A stretch of DNA of 64,000 bases from Rutpela maculata (GCA_936432065.2 OW386286.2:113547519-113611518); one strand, 5' to 3'; counted from the stretch's first letter, positions 11,010-22,936 are shown. Notes: a model not told the origin generated them from the sequence alone. Numbers and translations: made by a program.

Positions 11010-11790
11010 TCCAGTCAATGAATGTATTGTAGAATGCATGGAATATGCGAAACTTTTTGACTTCAGAACTTTGTTAGGAGTAGTTAGTAGGTAAACATAC
11101 TAAAAGTCCCCGCCCCTGGGAGGTGAGCTTAAGGTGGGAGGGAGGGGGGAAGGTACAATTTTTTGATTTTTCGATTATATCTCGGAAACGGTGGACTCTA
11201 GAAAAATATGTTCTAATTAAAAATAAAGTCTAATTAAATTTCCTCTAAAATTGTTTCCATACATATTTGTCGAATTTCCAACGGTTTTCGAGATATACGT
11301 TATTGAAATTCGATAATTTTCGAAAAAATTATTTTTTAAGTGTATATCAAATTGAAGGACATTTAATGCTCTACAACTTCGTTTCTGACAATTTTTCTGA
11401 GAAACGATTGTGGGAGGCACTAGAAGCAAATGTTTGACAAAAAGAGTTAGGTAAAAATGATTTTTTCGAAAAGTATCGATTTTCAATAAAGTATATCTCG
11501 AAAACCGTTGGAAATTCGACAAATATGAATGGAAACAATTTTATAGGAAATTTAATTAGCTTTCATTTTTATTTAAAACATATTTTTTCTAGAGTCTACC
11601 ATTTCCGAGATATAATCGAAAAACCCAAAAATGGGACCTTCCCCCCCTCCTCCCACCGTAAGCTCACCTCCCAGGGGCGGGGACTTTTAGCATGTTTACC
11701 TGCTAACTACTTCTAACGAAGTCCTGAAGTCAAAAAGTCTCGCATATTCCATGTACTCTACACCTCTCTTTTGAGCACTCATTGACTGGA
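11010..11790. mobile_element. Palindromic (foldback) element
   Basis: 781-bp inverted repeat from TCCAGTCAATGA to TCATTGACTGGA, centred near 11385, with arms of more than 350 bp. The arms include a G-rich tract (about 11128-11152) and its C-rich inverse (about 11638-11660). A target duplication could not be settled (TTAG left, TTAT right). No coding content recognised. Confidence 0.65.
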
Positions 11791-11849
11791 TTATCTGTGT
11801 TTGTTTGTCAATGAAATAATTTATAATTTTAAGTTTTTATAATATATGA

Positions 11850-12165
11850 ATTATTAGTACGTCGGGTACACCAAAGAAAGCTTCACTTTTTGATTGGGAT
11901 GTGCCACTTTCTGTGGTCATAGTTGATGTCAAAAGGTAACTTTTGAGATAGGGAGCCACTTGAAAATCAGTGCAGGTCACCAAAATGGCGACCATTAGCC
12001 ATACTATTTTTTTTATCTCAGCTCCTAATGGTCTGATTTCTATTTTCTTTTTTTTTGTTTGTTTGAAAGCTCTTGTAAAGAGGACACTGTTGTCCCTATA
12101 CATTTATCTCTACACCTTTAGGGTTCTGCGCAATTTTCAAAAACCTGAAAATTTCACTTTTCTCA
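11850..12165 (+). repeat. Dispersed repeat R3, copy 1
   Basis: About 300 bp shared, inverted, with 23715-24015. Common blocks include GATTGGGATGTGCCACTTTC, GGTCATAGTTGATG and AGCTCTTGTAAAGAGGACA. Ends begin with a GTACGTCGGGTAC-like motif. Class unknown. Confidence 0.6.
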
Positions 12166-12273
12166 CAAATTTCATTGATAAGTAAGTTTTAATTGTGCTC
12201 AATATCCATTTTTTTCCTCACAAAAAAAAAAGGTTTATGTATATGATGTTCCGTATATGTCAATAGAGACTTG

Positions 12274-12441
12274 TGTAGCATACTTACCTACATATTAAAA
12301 TTCTGTTACTATAGATATAGAAGAATAACAAAAAACAACATATAACAACAAAATATAATTTATCAAATGTTATTTTAAAAAGTTAATATATTTACTTTAC
12401 AAATTGAAATTTTATATTTATTTATGGATAAAATCCCATAA
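12274..12441 (+). repeat. 5' LTR of gypsy 1
   Basis: 168 bp, nearly identical to 21041-21215 except for the first bases: the 3' copy starts TGTAATATGTAGC, this one TGTAGC. Ends CCCATAA two bases before the primer site. Confidence 0.8.
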
Positions 12442-12443
12442 AT

Positions 12444-12600
12444 TGGTAACCCCGAACTTGAACCAGAAGACTCCATTAATTTGTGACCCCGACCTAAGCC
12501 AGAAGACTCTGTTAGTTACTGACCCCCAACGTGTGCCAGAAGGCTCTATTAGCTGAATATCCACAATGTTGACCAGAAGATTCCATTAATATTCAATCAA
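12444..12600 (+). repeat. tRNA-Trp primer-binding site and tandem leader repeat
   Basis: TGGTAACCCCGA at 12444-12455 matches the complement of the tRNA-Trp 3' end (TGGTGACCCCGA) with one mismatch. A unit of roughly 37-45 bases, each with a TGACCCCGAC-like start and CCAGAAGACTC, is repeated about four times, so the primer-site core recurs (near 12482 and 12519). Confidence 0.65.
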
Positions 12601-13059
12601 AAGTTCAAATCCAATTTCACCTACATAACTTAGATGATATATTGAACCCCAGCAGAAGAAAGATCACAAAAGATTCTTATTATAATAAAAGAAAAGAAGA
12701 AGACAAGATTTCAAGATAATAATAATTATAATCATGATAGATGTTAAGGATTTTGCCTAGACAATCCCAAATTTCAAGACCATTATAAATTGATAGATGA
12801 CTCATTAAATTTCCAAACTACAATTGTATGACTTGACAAGAAAACAACTCCATATATAATTCAGAATATCTACATTCTATTTATCTTGTACACTATTCTA
12901 TTTATCTTGTACACATGTAGGTAAGTCCCTACTTATTATTCTCCCTGCTCTTTTGATCATCAGATCAAACTATCAATTCAGTATCATACCATAGTTCAAG
13001 AGTAGATTCTTTGGACCAAAATATGAGGATATAACCAAACATGCCTTAGTAAATTGTTG
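12601..13059. other. Gypsy 1 leader or lost gag region
   Basis: Where gag would be expected there is only A-rich sequence with stops in all frames. GTAGGTAAGT near 12918 has a splice-donor-like look of unknown relevance. Confidence 0.4.
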
Positions 13060-13665
13060 CTGTGGAAAAAGATACAGGGTGTTAAAATTGTAATTTTTTT
13101 TTCTTTTTTTTTGCAATATCTTGACCGATCTTCTTCCAATTTGGTAAGGAAACATTTTTTAAGCTAAGAAACAATAATTTATGTATTACATCATGCTAGC
13201 CTGTGGAGGGCGCCTCATGAGCTATGCCTGATGATGAATTTTTTCTCTTTTTTTTTACGAAACGTAGTGGCACTTTTGACTAGAACATCTTATGCAGGAG
13301 TCATTTCTATGTAAAAAAGGTACACTTGATAGAACTTGATAATTCCAACCGTTTTCGAGAAAACTGCCATGTAGATCTCAAAAACACTCTGAAAACAAAC
13401 CCAATTTGAAAAGCAAAAATTGTATTTATTGAAAACTGTGCTTTGGTGACATCTTTTGAAATTGCAGTACCGGAGAGACTGGTAAAAAAATTTGGTTCTG
13501 TAGATTTCTGGCCCAAGGGCGTAGTAGTAGACACTTACCGCTTTCCTAAAAAGAAACTTGTAGAAAATGTAAATTTTCAAAACATTCATTCAAACACTTC
13601 AACCAACACGCGCTAGCTGTTCCAGTAAAATAAATTGCTCTGCAAATAAACTAAATATTTTCTTC

Positions 13666-14689
13666 ATGTATATACAATCGCTAAATAATAAATGTGGTGA
13701 ACTGGAATGTTACGTTAAGTGCTCAAATACATCTTTTCAAGTACTGTGTTTTTGTGAACATTTTTTAAATCAGGATCAAATTGACAGTATAAAAATTGAA
13801 AACTACAGTGTGGCTTCCGCTTATGCTAGGTTAAATCATATTCATGGTGGCACAATGATATTTTGTGAAAACGGTCTGCAATATAAAGAAAGATCTGACA
13901 TAACAAAATACTCTAATGAAATTAACTGTGAAATTTCTGCTATTGAACTTTTGAGGGAAAACACCATCATAATTACAATATACAGATCCCTTAATGGTGA
14001 CTTTGACACCTTCTGTGATATTTTTACTCAAATTTTGGAACTTTTGTTTAATTCTGATAAAATTGTAATCATAAATGGTGATTTTAATTTAAAATTTAAC
14101 ACTGATGAATTAAATACAAGAAAACTGTTAGACTTGACAATTTCTTCCCATACAGCACACCAAATAACGATTACGATGTGTTCGCATTGTGACGATGTAT
14201 CTAGATGCAGACACAATGTTACACAATTTGTGTAACCTTGTGTCTGCATCTAGATACATCATCACAATGCGAACACATCGTAATCGTTATTTGGTGTGCT
14301 GTATGGGTTATGGTTATGACCGAACTATTTTTCAAAATACCAGACTTGGCAACTGCATAGATAACATATTTATAAACTTCTCAGGATTAACTGACTATGA
14401 AGCGGATGTTTTTGATCCAAAGATGTCTGATCACAGAGCTTTGGCGATACGAGTTGCTGTGGGTGGCAAACCCATTGAAGTCAATGTGACTAATCATTAT
14501 AAACCAATAACTCAGAAAGGTCTAAGTACTATGTTAAATTTATTAGAAAATCAAAACTGGCACTTTATGGATGATAATGATGACTGTGACAACATAGTTA
14601 ATAAATTTATGGAGATTTTGTTAAAATGCTTACATTGCTCATTTCCAATTGTTAAGAAAACGAAACATAAAAATAAAAATGTATCTTAA
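13666..14689 (+). pseudogene. Jockey-like endonuclease domain, split by a MITE
   Basis: N-terminal endonuclease of the non-LTR element, which nicks target DNA to prime reverse transcription. The first piece (13666-14235) starts MYIQSLNNK and carries the catalytic motif NGDFN near residue 139. The second (14310-14689) has YGYDRT then MSDHRALAIRV, the aspartate-histidine motif near the domain end. The break coincides exactly with the 161-bp palindrome at 14147-14307. A stop (TAA) near 14687 ends the frame before the linker. Confidence 0.75.
14147..14307. mobile_element. 161-bp near-perfect palindromic MITE
   Basis: Begins CCCATACAGCACACC and ends with its inverse; the arms pair almost to the centre, with mismatches mainly near the core. 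Flanked by TT on both sides (14145-14146, 14308-14309). Removing it restores the phase between the two endonuclease fragments, so it is a precise insertion. The superfamily is not clear: a 2-bp TT duplication is unusual. Confidence 0.7.
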
Positions 14690-14710
14690 TTTACTGACAA
14701 ATTAAGAAAT

Positions 14711-15284
14711 ATGCGGAATACACTAAATATGCTTATCGATTTAAATGAAATTTACAATTCTCCAACTTTACCACAAAAAATAAGGGATTATAGAAGTGAG
14801 TATAGACGTGAAATTTTAGCTAAAAGAAATGCAAATAACTATGTTTTAAAGTCTGGAAATCCAGTAAAATACATGTGGGACATAGTCAATGATAACAGAA
14901 AACTTAAAAAAATATCCTTATCAAACACCCCTAATCTAGACGCAGACGTTCTCAATGGCTTTTTCACTGACATTGCCGCAGAAATTATAAAAAATCTACC
15001 TAAACCAAAAGCTCATACTTCGGCTAATGACTTTATAGACTCCTCAAACATAATGAAACCAAATCTAACGTTCAGTTTCAGATCGGTAACTTGTTGTGAA
15101 GTAAGTGAAGCTATTGATATGATAAAGCCTAAAGACAGTAAAGACTGTTTTGACATGAATGCCAAAATCATTAAATTTGTAAAAAATGTGTTAATTTACC
15201 CATTAACAAAACTTTTCAACTTATGTATATATAATGGAATGTCCCAGTTCGTTTAAAGTCATTAAAGTTATTCCTATATTTAAA
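14711..15284 (+). pseudogene. Jockey-like element, linker between endonuclease and RT
   Basis: About 190 residues with the pre-RT pattern of non-LTR elements: EAIDMIKPKDSKD, then YPLTKLFNLCIYNG and KVIPIFK. A frameshift near 15240 separates the last two pieces. The frame stops at the Helentron-like insert and resumes at 16002. Confidence 0.7.
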
Positions 15285-16001
15285 AACCGCTGCCCAAGGA
15301 ATCACCACTTCCACATCCAGATTCTCTATCCAAGTCACTCACAACGAAAAAACTTTGTATGTGAAAATAATTGTTTATGGAACTTTAATAATATAATATT
15401 TGAAATCCTCTACCCCAAAAACCCATAAAACGATACCCCACATCGGTAGTGGGGTGGGGGTGGTAGTAGGGGGGTGGTAGTGGGGGTGGATGAAGTAAAA
15501 AAATATTTTGAGGTTTCTGGTTCCTGTACATATACTAAATCACAATTTTTTTTCATCCCCTTTAATAAGAAGGTGGGGGTGGTAATGGGGGTGGCTAATG
15601 CCAAAAATTTTTTTGAGACCTTAGCTTTTCTTGTATATACTAAATGCCAATTTCATGGACTCTTACCTGCTTGATTTACCCATTTACCCCAAATTTACCC
15701 CAATTTACCCCCCAACCCTTCGACGGAACAAGATGAAAATATAATCTTGTACTAGATCTCGTTAAAGTACATATGTGCACCAAATTTCAAGTCAATGTCT
15801 TAAACGGTTCCAGGGTAAACGTGCCCACAAAAAAAAGTTACAGACAGACCGACAGACAGACAGACCGACAGACAGACAGAAAATTTTTTTTCGCTCAAAC
15901 TTAAAATCTCGACGTTTCATGACATTTTAAGCCTATTTGGACAATAAAAATTTTTAAAAATTTTTTTGTCGTTACTATACTTCCACTGGACGTGGAAGTA
16001 A
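15285..16001 (+). mobile_element. Helentron-like family A, copy 4 (reference copy)
   Basis: 717-bp full-length copy. Starts AACCGCTGCCC, inner motif ACTTCCACATCCAG at 15307, GACA-type microsatellite near 15841-15880, terminal hairpin 15979-15999 (stem ACTTCCAC, one mismatch) and then AA. It lies inside a run of six A's in the Jockey reading frame: PIFK before and KGSADDPNNYRP after read in phase once it is removed. So it inserted between two A's (T^T on the other strand) with no detectable target duplication. Confidence 0.8.
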
Positions 16002-17240
16002 AAAGGCTCTGCCGATGATCCAAATAATTATAGGCCTATATCATTGATTCCTATACTATCAAAAGTTTTCGAATACTTACTAAAAAACCAAATCACTGAT
16101 TTTTTTCGGTCAAATAGTTTGATAAATCCAAATCAATTTGGATTTCAGCAAGGGAAGTCAACTACCCTCGCCATAAATAGCCTAGTTGAGAACATAGTCA
16201 AGGGATTTGAATCAGGAATGTTTGTAGGCTCATCCTTCTGTGATTTAAGTAAGGCCTTTGATTGTGTATCTTATGAAATACTACTCAACAAATTGGAGTA
16301 TTATGGATTTTCACCAAATGCCATTTATTTGATGACAATTTATCTGTCTGAGCGCTATCAAAAAACTTTTTATAACAATAAATATTCAGAGCCTCGAAAA
16401 ATTGAATACGGGGTACATGAGGTATTGCTTGGTCCAATATTGTTCTTAATCTATATTAACGATTTACCAACTATTGGACCTGGCAGTGAATGTGACTATG
16501 TGTTGTTTGCCAATGATGCTACAATCATAAATGTCGATATAAATTATGAAACTCTCTCCCAATTGATGGCAAAATCAATGGATGATGCAGAACAATGGTT
16601 CCTATGTAATTCTTTAAATCTAAATAATGATAAAACTGAGAAAATGGTTTTCAGCTTAAGATTTAAGAGTATTACGCAGCTTCAAGCTATCAATAATCCT
16701 ATTAAAGTAAAATTTCTGGGCGTCCTGTTGGATCCTACACTAAAATGGGACCAACATGTTGATTATACATGTAATAAATTATCTAAACATCTTTATTTGC
16801 TAAAATCTTTAACCCAAATAACTACACGCGAGATAACTTTGATGACTTATCATGCTCTGATCCATTCCACTTTAAGCTACGCAATACTTGTATGGGGACA
16901 CTCTGCCCACAGTGAAAGGGTCTTTAATATTCAAAGGAAAGCTATAAGGCTGGTACTAGGATTAGAATATAGGGCAGATTTTAAAGAGCATTTTAAAAAC
17001 CTTGGTATATTAACTACACCAAGTCTATATATTTATCAAAGCCTAATTTACGTTAAAACAAACATTCATAAATATACTAATGTATCCGAAATCCATAATC
17101 ACAATACTCGTACAAACTCCAACATATACATTAAATATTTAAGACTAAAAAAATCTAGAAATAGCATAGATTATTATGGTCCACTATTTTATAATAAATT
17201 ACCCTCCTTACCTAAGAATGTTGTCATTAAATTTATTTAA
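16002..17240 (+). pseudogene. Jockey-like reverse transcriptase
   Basis: About 410 residues of RT. Seen in order: NNYRPIS (about 16020), GFQQGKSTT, FCDLSKAFDC (motif A), LGPILFLIYINDL (motif B, with the usual PQGSV lost), FANDAT (motif C, where the catalytic FADD has become FAND), and the C-terminal region LMTYHALIHSTLSYAI with NTRTNSN near the end. The motif C change and the motif B deletion predict an inactive enzyme. A stop follows at 17238-17240. Confidence 0.8.
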
Positions 17241-17559
17241 AATAAAAGTTAAATCAATCCTAGTAGCTTCGGCATTTTATAGTTTGAATGAATTCTTAGA
17301 GTGATTTGTCTGTGCAGTTGTCAATTCTGACATCCTATATTGCTTTATTATGATTAAAAACGCACCAATAAATTCTATTCTATTCTATTTGTTATTATCA
17401 GCAATTATATAAGGATTGAGCTTTTAAATGCGACGGCACTTGGTGTATTTACAATAGAAATCATTCACAAATGTCAAAATTTAGAAGCCCTTCAACGTCA
17501 AAAAACGAAAAAGTTCTAGTGTCCAAACGCTAGACACTAGTGTACTGGACAATAAATGT

Positions 17560-17830
17560 CGCCTTTTCGTTTACGATCATTTCAACAACTTACGTTTTTT
17601 AGTTGACAGCAGAGCTGATTTGTTAGTTATTCCCAGAAATCATTTAGCAGATTTTAAAAGGAATCCAGACCTTGTCTTAACTCTCACTGGGAAAGTGGCA
17701 CAAAAAGTAGACCACCAAAATCCCAACCGAAGTGGTGGACTTAAATTTAGATCACCAATTCAAAATTATTTTCCTACTCTAGCAGCTGCACAAATTTTAA
17801 ACCACCGTCATTATATCATGCATTAGCGCA
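17560..17830 (+). pseudogene. Gypsy 1 protease fragment
   Basis: Aspartic protease start LRFLVDSRADLLVIP: the catalytic DSG is DSR here, a glycine loss that should inactivate it. Downstream 300 bases (17830-18170) are non-coding and may be a further insertion. Confidence 0.6.
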
Positions 17831-18174
17831 TGGCAAATGGCCAAATGTGGCATGTGACTTTTGGGAACCTGTTGAGCGAATAGCTGGTGAATTGTTGGTT
17901 ATGTGTACGCAGTTCACATATTTGTCTATAAATTATGTGTATATTTATAAAAAATAAGCTTCGATTTGTTGATTTTTCTTAGAAATTGTGTTAAGTGTAT
18001 CATTAAAAGTAAGTAGGATATATTGTTTTGCTAATATTTGTTATTGATAAGCAGTAATTTCATTTTGATTATCTGATTCAATATTTGTACAACCACTCTA
18101 GTAATGCCTGCTCCGGTTGGGTAAAATTTTATGCCAAATTTCTGCTCCAGTAAGAGTTAACTACTTATGGTAAA

Positions 18175-21021
18175 AAATTGCTGCAGATTAATTTAGGTTT
18201 ACATCGTGAATTTTCTTTTGTATTTAATATTGCTGATATTTCTGTACCTATATTTGGTGCTGATTTTTTAGTTCGTTTCGGTCTAATTGTTGACTTGAAA
18301 AATAAACGTTTGACAGACAACAAAACGTCACTGTCAATTAATTGTTTCCTTGAACATATTACAATTTCTTCCCCAAAAATTTTTTCATTTGAAGACCAAT
18401 ACACCAAGTTATTGCTACAGTTTCCACATCTTGTTAGCACTCCCAACTATTTTTTACCAATTAAGCACTCCGTCAAACATCACATCATAAAGGAAGGTTA
18501 TTTACTTTTTTGTCGTCCACGTAGATTGGATGCAACTAAGCATAATATTACAAAAAACGAATTTAAACAGATGGTTGAATTAGGAATTTGCGAACCATCT
18601 TCTTCATCAGTTTCTTCCCCATTACACATGGTCGCAAAAAAGAACCTAATGATTGGCGTCCCTGTGGTGACTATAGGAAACTTAACACAATCACCATTCC
18701 TGACCAATATCCATTACCTCATATACATGATTTTAATTCTCAATTATTCGATTGCACTATTTTTTCAAAAATCGATCTAGTTCGTGCTTACCATCAGATA
18801 CCTGTCGCAGACGTAGATGTTTACAAAACAGCAATTACCACTCCTTTTGGTGTATTCCATTTTTTAAGAATGCCATTCGGATTACGTAATGCTGCACAAA
18901 CATTCCTACGTTTCATGAATGAAGTTCTCATTTTTATATATTTAGACGATATTTTAATTGGAAGTAAAGACTCTCCTGAACATTTATTGCATTTACGCAG
19001 TTTTTGAATGCCTTGACACTTACGGAATTAATATTAAATCGTCAAAATGTGTTTTTGGTAAAAGTTCTCTAGATTTCCTTGGACATCATGTTTCCGCTAA
19101 TGGTATTTCACCTACCAATGACTGCATTAACGTTATAAACAATTTCCCAAAACTCTCAAACAACTACATCATCGTTTTGTTCCTAGCTTTGCCAACATTT
19201 TAATCCCTTTACATTCCTTTAGTACTGAGTTAGCCCGTAATAAAGTTAAAGTTATAGTTGCCTGGCCAACCAATTGTACTGATAGTTTTTTGAGAGCTAA
19301 ACACGCTTTAGTTAATGCAACAATCCTATCTCATCCTAGCTACAATGAATATGTAATGCTTACATTATCTGTGGATTGCTCAAACGTATCCATAGGTGCA
19401 GTTTTAGAACAAGAGAGTTGGAAACTTATCTTCTCCTTTAGCATTTTTCTCTCGCAAATTAAACGATTCTCAGAAAATGTACTCAACTTTTAACAAGGAA
19501 TTGCTATCTTTGTATACATCAATCAAACATTTTAAACAAATTTTAGAAGGTCGTTCTTTTATCTGTTTCACGGATCACAAACCGTTGACAAAAGCTCTTT
19601 TTACTAGTGCTGAAAAAACTCCTCGTCAAATACGACACTTGGAATATATTGCACAATTTACAAATGACATACGTCATGTTCACGGTAGAGAAAACAATTG
19701 TGGATACTTTGTCGTGTTTAAATGATCTTTCATTACGAACAGCATAATTTTTTGTCACCTAATTCAATTTCTCAAATAAACTCAACCAACTTCAATCTCC
19801 ATTTATTGAATGACCTCAATCCACCGATTGTGAACTTTCCTCTTTATTAACCAATCAGTCAAATGTCAATTCTGAAGTCAAATACTATTTACAAAAAATC
19901 AATATTGCTAATTCGGAAATTTCGGAAATTTGGTGCGATGTTTCTTCTTCTAAATGTCGACCATTGTTCCAAAATCTTTACAACGTGCATATTTTGATAT
20001 TTTTCATAACTTAACCCATGCTGGTATTCGTGCTACCAAAAAAACTTATTAATTTTAACTATTTCTGGCCAAGAATGAACACTGATTGCACCTTTTGGAC
20101 CAAAACATACCTAAATTGTCAAACTTCTAAAATAAATAAACATACGAAAACTCAAATTGGTAATTTTGAAGTCCCCTAGGGTAGATTTGAGCATATCCAT
20201 ATTGATCTTGTTGGACCATTACCACCTTCACATGGTTTTTCTTACATACTAACAGTTATTGAACGTTTCACTCGTTGGCCGGAAGCTTATCCTTTATCAG
20301 ACATTACTGCAGAAACTGTTGGCAAAACCTTATTTCAAAATTATATCTGTCGCTTTGGCATTCCACAACGTGTCACAACTGATCAAGGAGTTCAGTTCGA
20401 ATCAAATCTTTTTCGTGAATTTTCAAAATTTTTAGGTTTTCATCGAATTCACACAACTTCATATTACCAAATCCAATGGCATGATAGAAAAATTTCACAG
20501 AACTTTTAAGACTGCATTAATCACCAGAGCTAACTCAGTTCATTGGTTTGATGAACTACCGATTATTTTATTAGGTTTACGGGCAATGCCTAAAGATGAT
20601 TTACTTTGTTCATGTGCAGAACTTGTTTATGGCCAAACTTTACGTCTTCTTGGTGAATATTTTATTAAATCACATTCTGATATTAAAGTACCTTTGTTTA
20701 TTAACAAATTACAAAACTATTTTAATAACATACAATTCAGAAATTCATTTTCAAAATACATTTGTCAGTCTTGACATTAAAGATTGTAAGTTTGTTTTCA
20801 TTCAGAACGATGGACTTAAACCAACCTTATGCCCTTGGTATGAAGGGCCTTTTAGAGTTATTTCTAGAACAAACAAAATTATAAAAGTCCATAAATGTGG
20901 AAACGATTTTACTGTATCTTTAAACAGAGTTAAGCCTGCATACTTATTTAATGATGTCAATCTACCCATCAATTCTGACTGTAAAAAAGTCCATTTTAAT
21001 ATTGATACTTTGGTAGGTTGA
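18175..21021 (+). pseudogene. Gypsy 1 pol remnant: RT, RNase H, integrase
   Basis: A chain of frame-shifted pieces. The pre-RT region has PIFGADFLVRFGLIVD. RT has [37 protein letters not shown] and YLDDIL (catalytic pair intact), with a small deletion before YLDDIL. RNase H has STFNKELLSLYTSIKHF and FTDHKPL. Integrase has a zinc-binding HNLTHAG region with LNCQTSK, then HIDLVGPLPP and TDQGVQFE with the acidic residues visible; the third is reached only after a frameshift near 20475. The C-terminal part has GPFRVISR near 20850. At least five lesions, including an in-frame stop near 20180. Confidence 0.75.
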
Positions 21022-21040
21022 TTTTTATTTTGCAGGGGGG

Positions 21041-21215
21041 TGTAATATGTAGCGTACTTACTTACATATTAAAATTCTGTTACTATAGACATAGAAGAAT
21101 AACAAAAAACAACATATAACAACAAAATATAATTTATCAAATGTTATTTTAAAACGTTAATATATTTACTTTACAAATTGAAATTTTATATTTATTTATG
21201 GATAAAACCCCATAA
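21041..21215 (+). repeat. 3' LTR of gypsy 1
   Basis: 175 bp; follows the polypurine tract GCAGGGGGG (21032-21040), begins TGTAATATG, and is bordered by the CTTG duplication. Confidence 0.8.
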
Positions 21216-21623
21216 CTTGTTTTCATAAACAATAGTGATTTTAATTATTTTGAAAACATTTATTACATTAAGAGGGAGCAAGGCGATCAAATCAGAGGGG
21301 AGCAGGCGGCAATGAGCCAATGTGAAAAGAGATCTTCGTAATAAACAAATTTTAGCTAAAAACTTTCTTCAAGAGAAGTGTAGTATTAATTTACTTACAA
21401 GAATATCTTTTTTTCAGTTTAATAACGCCAGCCGTTTGGCTAAAAACTGCTTTTTAGTACAGTGTTTTTTAATAGCCACCTACAGCGCCACAATAGACCA
21501 TTTTAGGTCACATGGTTTTGACAAGTTGCTTAAGGGACAGCCAAACTCAGTTTGCGTGGTTTTATATATTTTTTTCTAGTTTTTCTTGAGAAACTGTGTG
21601 CGTTTTCATAATAACGTCATTTA

Positions 21624-21884
21624 GTGAATATCATTCCAATCTTATGGTGATGTAAAGTGTCGCTATGATGAGAAAATCAAAATAATAGACAATATTGACC
21701 CATACACCCTTGGAGTGGAGTCTGGAGACCTCTCTGCAGATTTGCATATTTCCCCTTGTGTATCCGTAATTGATATGGTAAATTACTTAGTGTTGACTCA
21801 CAGCTTCTACACAGGCCAGCAGTTAAATGCATACAAATCTTTACAAGCATATAAATATTATGAGGCTGGATTTGTGCAAGAAAG
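21624..21884 (+). pseudogene. Fragment of a transposon-type protein (LKAYKSL family)
   Basis: An open frame of about 86 codons without its own start (TGA just upstream, TAA at the end). Pieces EKIKIIDNIDPYTLG, VSVIDMVNYLVL and QLNAYKSLQAYKYYEAGFVQ match a pattern common in repeated arthropod proteins, in my recollection those with SWIM or YqaJ-type nuclease domains. Neither of those domains is present here. Looks like a lone exon or remnant. Confidence 0.45.
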
Positions 21885-22215
21885 ATAAACTCACATGTAT
21901 TCATTGTTATGGGCAAGGCAAGTTTACATTTAAATAACTAACTGCTAGATTTCAGTGATAAGCATGTTATATTATGCGTATGTAGTATTAAATAGACTCT
22001 GCCAGAAAGTGATTTCTTTACCTTTCTCCTAAGCTTTTTTTACATTCAAAATAAACCTTATCTCACAATCGCACCTTGTCGCACAAAAGGATGGCATTTT
22101 TTTTTTTCATTTCACGTTTAAAACTGAGATTACTTCTTTGTTTACAATGGAATAAAAAGTTTGGTTGTACCTCAGGCAATATGGTCACTTATCGTGATGT
22201 CATCCTGAAATGGTC

Positions 22216-22601
22216 TATAGGGCATCTGCATCATGTAACAAACATAACCTTAAATTTTAAATTTTTCAAGTTTATTCTCGTTTTTAATGTTTGTATACAC
22301 ATTTTTATCTTGGAGCCGTATTGGCTCCAAGCAAATATTTAAAAACTCATGTAAATAATTTTTCAATATTGTTGATTAATAAAAATAGACTGCTAATTAC
22401 AAGTTAGATTTCCAACCTACAAAAAGAGTCCTATTTTATTAGGACAAAGTATTTAGAACTTCATAAACATTACACTGAACTAGATTTTAGTTGAAAATAC
22501 GGGAACCAGGTAGAAATTTTAATAATAGCTGCGTAATACTCTTAAATCTTAAGAAACATATTTTTGAGGTAAGCTGTGACGTCACGTGCAGATGCCCTAT
22601 A
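22216..22601. mobile_element. MITE R2, copy 1
   Basis: 386 bp with 15-bp perfect inverted ends TATAGGGCATCTGCA (22216-22230) and inverse (22587-22601); the outer TA is probably the target duplication (mariner type). Contains TGACGTCACGTG near the right end and an internal palindrome CTTGGAGCC/GGCTCCAAG. Related copies at about 58800-59225 and 60590-60985. Confidence 0.65.
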
Positions 22602-22936
22602 ATAGCCACACTGCCTACCCTTCGCCCCCACTTCAGCTTTAGCTTTACCAATGAAACTTTGTGATTAGCGTTGTCTCCTCTTAAGTAAAAAAAAATTTTA
22701 TAAACAAAAAAACTACTAAAAACTAAGAAATATTCATGTAAATGAACTGCTTCTATAGAGCTTTTACGACTCTACATCACTCGCAGTCATCTTTTTTATC
22801 TTCCAATTCATCCCTGGAACTGAATAATTATATATTATTATTATGTTAAGGAATTTGATCAACAAAGCAATATTATGATCTTGAAATTGTAAAAAAATTT
22901 AAAAACAATCAGTTAAACGCATACCTTTTATTGTAT

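Larger units (their letters stand above)
13060..17395 (+). mobile_element. Jockey-like non-LTR retrotransposon 1, nested in gypsy 1
   Basis: Encodes an apurinic-type endonuclease and a reverse transcriptase, interrupted by a palindromic MITE (14147-14307) and a Helentron-like insert (15285-16001). The 3' end is an ATTCT microsatellite tail (about 17370-17388), usual for insect non-LTR elements. A possible end of ORF1 is read at about 13450-13620 (piece WPKGVVVDTYRFP), not assigned to a family. The 5' border is approximate. Gypsy sequence resumes near 17396. Confidence 0.7.
12274..21215 (+). mobile_element. Ty3/gypsy LTR retrotransposon 1 (full-length, decayed, with nested insertions)
   Basis: Bounded by related LTRs (12274-12441, 21041-21215) and a 4-bp duplication CTTG (12270-12273, 21216-21219). 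A tRNA-Trp-type primer site lies just after the 5' LTR and a GCAGGGGGG polypurine tract just before the 3' LTR. The pol remnants (17560-21021) resemble the CsRn1/Kabuki group, whose members use tRNA-Trp priming; that clade assignment is tentative. No gag ORF is recognisable. The 5' half is interrupted by a Jockey-like element. Several frameshifts and stops make it inactive. Confidence 0.8.

Noticed and set aside
15474..15674. Recurring 60-70-codon frames (pieces such as VDEVKKYFEVSGS) in several family A copies, including 225-506, 1733-1921 and 38851-39039
   Set aside because: They lie in the same poly-C/G part of a non-coding repeat, differ in borders and frame between copies, and have no protein-like conservation beyond the DNA repeat.
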